The notes beneath the pieces are model-generated. The model did not search any database. It saw only the letters and a list, made by a program, of their open reading frames with translations, and was not told where the DNA came from. Below are positions 17,433 to 22,199 of a stretch of 22,199 bases of DNA, piece by piece. Each line of letters starts with the position of its first letter. Position 1 is the stretch's first letter. The DNA comes from Carex sylvatica (taxonomy: Eukaryota; Streptophyta; Magnoliopsida; Poales; Cyperaceae): NCBI GenBank assembly GCA_964058845.1, contig CAXKVR010000761.1:1-22199 (forward strand). The letters are read 5' to 3'. The translations under genes were made by a program, and so were the position numbers.

Positions 17433-17490
<58 letters not shown>
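16981..17490. mobile_element. Large hairpin element bounded by (TA)n-(GA)n / (TC)n-(TA)n
   Basis: The left arm 16981-17213 and right arm 17241-17490 are reverse complements with few mismatches around a loop of about 27 bp. Matched words include GGGCTATGGT / ACCATAGCCC, TTGCAATGCAT / ATGCATTGCAA, and GGAGACCAAATTTTA / AAAATTTGGTCTCC. The core begins GGGCTATGGTACATTGC, resembling Mutator-type MITE termini. Uniquely, the symmetry continues outward through GA (17003-17024) / TC (17433-17459) and then TA (16981-17002) / TA (17460-17490) repeats. No transposase is present. It is nested near the right end of the CACTA element. Confidence 0.85.
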
Positions 17491-17493
<3 letters not shown>

Positions 17494-18228
17494 GGAGGCT
17501 AGCCTAATACGGACATATATAATGAAATATATAAAAAGAAATCATCAACGGTCCAAACTAATAACAGATGACAAACTATGACATGCAAACGCCAACTCAA
17601 ACACATCCGATGGTATAATACACTTTTGTTAACGGCTAATAACACCCAGAGGCGATGGTGTTTCTATTTCAACGACATATTTAATGGCCGAAAGACTAAT
17701 ATTTTTATCGGTCTCTAATTTCTAACCGATCGCGTTGGAGCTTAACGCCATTAGCTCATACCGATGGAGTACGGATAAACATTTTCTATTGAAACAATAA
17801 GCATCGAATCGAAAACAGATGGCACTATGCGATTTCAACCGATAACAAACCGATAACAAAGGATTTTTTGTAGTAGTGTCATAACCTACTAAATCAGCCT
17901 TTCACATTTCCCAGTAAAAAACCTGGTAAATTTGCATGAAGAATCAGATACGATCTCTTCACATGAGAGAGATCGAGACTTTTCATGCATGTCAGGGCCG
18001 GGCAAAATTTAATTATATTCTCCCTTCTATTATTGGATAATTCCGTTGACAATCGGATTCGACCAGATTTAATCACTGATAAGTTGTTTTTGGCTGTATT
18101 ATTAATTTATTATCATATTAAGTTTTTCATCTCTCCCATGTAAGGGCTGTTAGATGACTCCCGTTGGGTTCCACAAATTAACTACCAACTGATGTATCCG
18201 CCGACCCACATAGTACTAGAGGGATCAA

Positions 18229-18290
18229 TTTTTTTTTTTTTTTTGAAACATTAGCAGCTGCTGTCAAGTATGATTTTTATTAAATAAAAA
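18229..18290 (-). mobile_element. Probable LINE/SINE 3' tail (reverse orientation)
   Basis: The minus strand reads through CAGCAGCTGCTAATGTTTC into a run of about 16 A's. This is typical of the 3' end of a non-LTR retroposon. The inner (5') limit cannot be set, and no target duplication is evident. Confidence 0.35.
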
Positions 18291-18807
18291 TAAAATTACA
18301 TTTATCACCGCAACATCACAATATCATCCAAACAACACAACAAATATAAAAAAAAAAATCTAATTAAATAACACAACACAATGACTAACAATATATATAA
18401 CATTTGAAATAAATTTTATTAGTATAATCTCACAAAATGAAAATAAAATCCAAAAATAAAATCTAGAAATATGACAAAAACCAGTTGTTTTAAGTGGCTA
18501 ATTTAGCTCTGATTTGAGAAGCACGACAAATTTTCAATATATAACAAAATACTAGTTTTAACATGTTATTATATTAAGGCACGAATTAAATTATGGTAAT
18601 ATCTTCAATTTAAATTATGGATGGTGCCAACCTACAACAACATCCGATAACTTATTTTATCATTAGAATTGCATTTTTTCGATGAAGCCTTATGACTAAA
18701 ATTTGTTATTTTCTCCGGTAGTCCTGGATAAGTAATTATAAGGATTACTATTCGGCAGATGTAGGACCTATCGGCAGTGATAAGTCAAATTCAAAGTCTT
18801 TACTTAA

Positions 18808-18836
18808 AATATATATATATATATATATATATATAA
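18808..18836. repeat. (TA)n microsatellite
   Basis: A perfect TA run of about 28 bp in otherwise AT-rich intergenic DNA. Confidence 0.9.
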
Positions 18837-19092
18837 GTAATACGAAAACTTATAAAAGAATGGAAGGCTGATGCGCTCATCGTTGGATTCTTTCATAAAT
18901 AAATCAATGCACATACTTTTACATATAAGAAAATGCTACGTCTGACCCTATATCAGGTGCAACATGAAATACAATACAATTGATGGTTAGGATAATGATT
19001 GAACTCAACTCAACTTTAGGTAGCTGAACTTTAAAGGAAATAGTCATACCATTAATGTGTTTTAAATATTATTCGAGCCAAGTTTTATTTAT

Positions 19093-19510
19093 GGAGGGTT
19101 CAAATTAATGTCTGTATTTTTAGTGCTTTCACCATATATCTATTTTTAAAAATTTTAATTATTCAAAATATAAAACTTAAAAGTTAAAATAAAATCGTTG
19201 GATATGATCTACATCATTTTATTTATGCACGTGTAAAAAATTATGACATTTTAATTTTATTTTGATTGTCATCAAGAGCTTGTAAAAAACGCACTAATGT
19301 GGATGATTTTCAGACATTGATTTTTGAACTTATTGACTTACATAAAAACAAAATTGAAATGTGATGATTTTTTATAAGCACATAGAGAAAATAACATAAA
19401 TCATATCTAATAGTTTTATTTTTATTTTAAGTTTAAAATTTTAAGTTATTAAATTTTAAAATAATAAAGATATGATGGAGGCACAAAAAATAGAGGCATT
19501 TAAACTCTCC
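19093..19510. mobile_element. 418-bp Mutator-like MITE with 9-10-bp target duplication
   Basis: The left end GGAGGGTTCAAATTAATG and the right end, which reads GGAGAGTTTAAATGCC in reverse complement, start long imperfect inverted arms of about 170 bp. These pair words such as TTTTAGTGCTTTCACCATAT with ATATGATGGAGGCAC and TTGGATATGATCTACAT with ATAAATCATATCTAATAG. The flanks are TTTTATTTAT (19083-19092) and TCTTATTTAT (19511-19520), 9 of 10 identical. A 9-10-bp duplication with long TIRs indicates a Mutator-like element. It has no coding capacity. Confidence 0.82.
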
Positions 19511-20460
19511 TCTTATTTATGATACACATATAAAACTATATGTTGGGTTGCAGTTTTTCTTGGTATCTAGTATATACTGGATAAATCACATGTACATCTT
19601 TCAAGAAGAATTGCATAATTTGATCCTATCAGTATTATTTTCAGTAAAAATCTGAACCACTTGAATAATTTTTATAAATATGCGAACTCTTAGATTTCAT
19701 ACTTTAGTTGGCAAGATATTACTATATTTATATCAAGGACATATTATTATTTCCAGATTGAAACTTCTAAATATTCAGTGTATACTAGTCATTTTATTTG
19801 AGTGTTACAGAACTAGCAAATATATTTTATGATGTCACAAAAATTCAGAAAAATTATATTTCATGAAGCTTCGTGCATGATTATACCATGTTTTAAAGCC
19901 TAGACAAATTCAAAGAAGTCTTATGAATGAATTTAGTTATTATATGACAAGTTGTGAGTATAAAATGTATATTAAAATCACTTTTGTAAGTGACAAAATC
20001 AGCCAAGAGGCAACTTGATATTCCTTTTCAGCTGGATTCTAGCTTCAATTTCAGCATAATATTTGCCTATTTCACATGATGTTGCCTTTAAATATTAAAT
20101 TAATTAATTTTTCTTAAAAATGGTGATGTATTTACTGATTCTATGGGTGAAAAATCATGCCATTTATCGATCCCAAAAGAAAATTATTTCAAAAGAGTAA
20201 GCATGCCGATAAAATATTCTGGTAAAACAGAAGTGAAATTTTTTTTTATGCACACTCCAAAACTTGAAAATTATCAAATTGTCACTCTAAAATTTAAAAT
20301 TATCAAATTTGCCACCTCAAAACCATTCAAATTATGAAATTGTCCCATTTATACATCTAATATATTTATTTGATTAAAATAATTCTAAAAAAATATTACA
20401 TTAAAAATGTATTTTAATAGTTTCAATAATACCCTTCAATTCAATAGATCAAATTTCTGT
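19511..20460. other. AT-rich intergenic stretch
   Basis: No gene or bounded element was recognised. AAAATTTAAAATTATCAAAT-type words repeat around 20255-20310. Confidence 0.4.
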
Positions 20461-20557
20461 CTTTCACCCTCTTCGCCTCTCTTTCACCCTTCTCTTCGCC
20501 TCGCTTTCACCCTAAACCCGACAGAAGGGAAGCGTAGTATAAGAAGAACTCAAGAAC

Positions 20558-20884
20558 ATGGTCACGGGAAAGACGCAAAGCTCCAACTCCCTGGAGAAAG
20601 AACAGCCCAATTTGAACCTCTCCGTGATCAACGAAAGGTGTTCCAAATCTGAATTGTCGCACAAGGACCTGAGTTCTCATGTGGGCCGAATTGAAGAGCA
20701 ATTGACTGAAACGAATCAGACCTTTAGCAAATTATCGAAGATGATGGAGGTGATGCTTGCAAGTAACAATGTTGAGATGGACGAGAACAGCAATTCAGCG
20801 AGGTCTCATGGAAATCCACCAAGACGCAATCAAGATCAAACCCCAGCCATTCCTGAAGAGATTCTTTGTTCTCGATTACTTTGA
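20558..20884 (+). pseudogene. Fragment resembling the N-terminus of a Ty3/gypsy retrotransposon gag
   Basis: A 108-codon frame starts MVTGKTQSSNSLEKE. It has a heptad-like, coiled-coil-prone middle (HVGRIEEQLTETNQTFSKLS, about residues 41-60, then KMMEVM) and a polar, basic stretch GNPPRRNQDQTPAIP before the stop at 20882. The GC content is clearly above its surroundings. An upstream pyrimidine-rich leader (20455-20515) repeats CTTTCACCCT/CTTCGCCTC. The order of a short N-terminal tail, a coiled coil with an EEQLTE-type motif, and a GNPPRRN linker resembles plant gypsy gag starts. It ends before the conserved gag core, with no protease, reverse transcriptase or LTRs nearby, so it would be a truncated relic. 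An unrelated short plant gene or a first exon cannot be excluded. Confidence 0.4.
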
Positions 20885-22199
20885 AATTGATGCAAATCGT
20901 TAGATTCTTGTGAAATTGTTTTGATGCTAACAACTGTTACAAGTGATAATTTTAGGTACTTCTATATACAGGTGTTCTTAAGGACTTTAAGCTTTTAAAA
21001 TCAAAATCAAGCAAGCAATGGTTTGCAGTCTGCGTTGCTCTGGCCTGAGTATTACTGAGCAGCACATGTAATAAGCACACATAAAAAAATAGTGAATCAA
21101 TACATAAGCGGCAGATCATGAAATTGAAAGGCATTTACTGTAGCATTTTTGTGTAATTGTTTTACCAGTATAGGAAGTTTCAGCGGCAGATCCTAATAGA
21201 GGATTTGAATTCAAAATGGAAGTGCCTCGTCTTATTCACAACAGTAGGTTTCAGTTTTTTTACTATAATCTTCCATTTGTTCTTTGTTTAGTGACTAATT
21301 GCACAATTAGGTTAAAGTTGACTAAATTGAGTCTTAACCTTTTGCAAATGTTCATCTAAACTGACGAGTGAAGTAACTATAAAAAAAAATTGAATGATCT
21401 CTAACCTTTTGCTAATTCAGACCTTTAGCACTACATTGGCCACAGGGCCTCATGCTGTTTATTCAAATGGATTCTAAAAATCCTTACAAATAATTAATTG
21501 GTACAGGAGCTCAGTATGTCTTGGGGATTATAAAGAGAAAGAAATGACATTGGCATCAAACAAGAAAAGGTGGGCGCATGGAGATCTTAGATGTTATCGG
21601 AGATCTTGTTGTGTTTAATTTTAGATTATATTTGTGAAATATTTGTAACATATGCAAACATATGAATGAAGGTGTTTTTAGGGGCATAAATAATGTCTGA
21701 CAATGTTGTACAATTTATAAAATTTGTACTCTCAAATGCTGCTATGTTGTTATACTTTTTGTATTCTCATATGCATATGAGGTATACAACCATGTACAGA
21801 ACAATTTGAATCAGATTAATAATAGCACTTTTTTTGGGAACTTCATTATGTTGTTACATTGTGTTGCTATGTTGCTATTTAATCTGATTATGTTGCATTG
21901 TGTTACTTTCATCGATGCTGCGGTTCAAATTTTATTAAATTTGCTCTTTCCTAAAATACCCTTTGACAACAACTTGATTAGAGGAAAGATTATTTCATTT
22001 ACTTTTGCAGTTAAAAAGTAATTCCTAAAGCACCTCACTTGAGCACAATGTGTAACACTTTTATAATACCACTAGTTAATTTACATTCAAACAGGAAGTA
22101 CACACTGATTAAACTCTTAATGTAACATGTATTAATGTTCTTGATTGAACAGTAGTATGTTGCAGCAAGTGAAGCAACAAAATTTCCTTAAAAAATAAA
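20885..22199. other. Intergenic right end of the window
   Basis: No gene was recognised with confidence. Around 21500-21640 the base composition rises and a short frame (LGDYKEKEMTLASNKKRWAH region) runs to a stop near 21618, followed by AT-rich sequence; it could be a terminal exon or a noncoding transcript, but there is no family match. From about 21740 to 21910 the words ATGTTGTTAT, GTTGCTATGTTGC and TGTTGCATTGTGTTA form loose direct repeats. Confidence 0.35.

Larger units (their letters stand above)
13120..17878. mobile_element. Non-autonomous CACTA (En/Spm) transposon of about 4.76 kb
   Basis: The left end is CACTTCTACAAAAAATATTT and the right end, in reverse complement, is CACTACTACAAAAAATCCTT: 14 of the first 16 bases match CACTACTACAAAAAAT-type CACTA termini. 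The subterminal regions are packed with short repeats in opposite orientation, ATCGGTTGG/CATCGAATG words on the left (13155-13350) and AACCGAT/ACCGATGG words on the right (17690-17860), as expected for transposase binding arrays. The flanking 3-bp target duplication does not match (CCG against TCA), so one end may have mutated or recombined. No TNPD/TNPA-like transposase was recognised. The interior instead holds a broken F-box gene, an exon-like fragment and a nested hairpin. Confidence 0.8.
17879..19092. other. Intergenic stretch with a LINE-like tail and a (TA)n tract
   Basis: No gene was recognised. A poly(T) run at 18229-18244 is followed by GAAACATTAGCAGCTGCTG; on the minus strand this reads as a short 3' end followed by poly(A), as in a LINE or SINE tail. 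No target duplication was found. A (TA)n run lies at about 18808-18836. Confidence 0.45.

Noticed and set aside
21500..21640. Possible terminal exon encoding a basic peptide
   Set aside because: Two frames look equally plausible, no upstream exon or family match was found; kept only as a remark in the region entry.

Overview
This is a window of AT-rich nuclear DNA from a flowering plant. The evidence is intron-split genes with GT..AG junctions, an R2R3-MYB relic with the plant-specific 133/130-bp exon pattern, an F-box/FBD-type gene fragment, and dense hAT, Mutator-like, CACTA and LINE-derived insertions. A monocot is possible, but the sequence alone does not settle the lineage. I saw no tRNA, rRNA, CRISPR or prokaryotic features. 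Long open frames are nearly useless here because the real exons are only 46-69 bp long.

Region 1 (1-6700). A dead R2R3-MYB transcription factor gene (838-2023, +) keeps its ancestral three-exon layout and a recognisable bHLH-interaction motif. It is broken by a 1-bp deletion, two 4-bp insertions, several nonsense changes and a lost splice donor, and it carries a 260-bp hAT MITE in intron 1. Blocks flanking the MYB recur in rearranged order at about 4.3-6.05 kb, where the MYB itself is absent. Short Ac/Ds-like hAT elements (3261-3683, 4475-~4703, 4913-5258) have inserted among them. For 4913-5258 the matching empty site is preserved at about 2530 in the other copy. A long foldback lies at 6189-6406.

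Region 2 (7110-~9080). The one clearly intact gene is ATG12 on the minus strand, in five coding exons (8914-8869, 8788-8730, 8119-8051, 7950-7888, 7169-7110). It encodes a 98-residue ubiquitin-like autophagy protein ending in the conjugation glycine. Its last intron holds an inverted-repeat element (~7255-7622).

Region 3 (9.1-13.1 kb). No gene was recognised. The stretch holds a poly(A) retroposon with a 17-bp target duplication (9607-9851), a 761-bp TIR element (10405-11165), a long-TIR Mutator-like element (~11365-12035) and small hAT-like pieces (12263-~12440, 12910-13099).

Region 4 (13120-17878). This appears to be a non-autonomous CACTA (En/Spm) transposon of about 4.76 kb with matching ends and subterminal repeats. 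It contains a captured, broken F-box/LRR/FBD-type gene on the minus strand (14217-15383), a possible second exon-like fragment (~16286-16370), and a ~510-bp hairpin whose arms run outward through (GA)n/(TC)n into (TA)n microsatellites.

Region 5 (17.9-22.2 kb). This is mostly intergenic: a LINE-like poly(T) tail (18229), a (TA)n tract, a 418-bp Mutator-like MITE with a 9-10-bp target duplication (19093-19510), and a 108-codon frame resembling the N-terminus of a Ty3/gypsy gag (20558-20884). In short: one working gene, two recognisable gene corpses and a nested set of DNA transposons.
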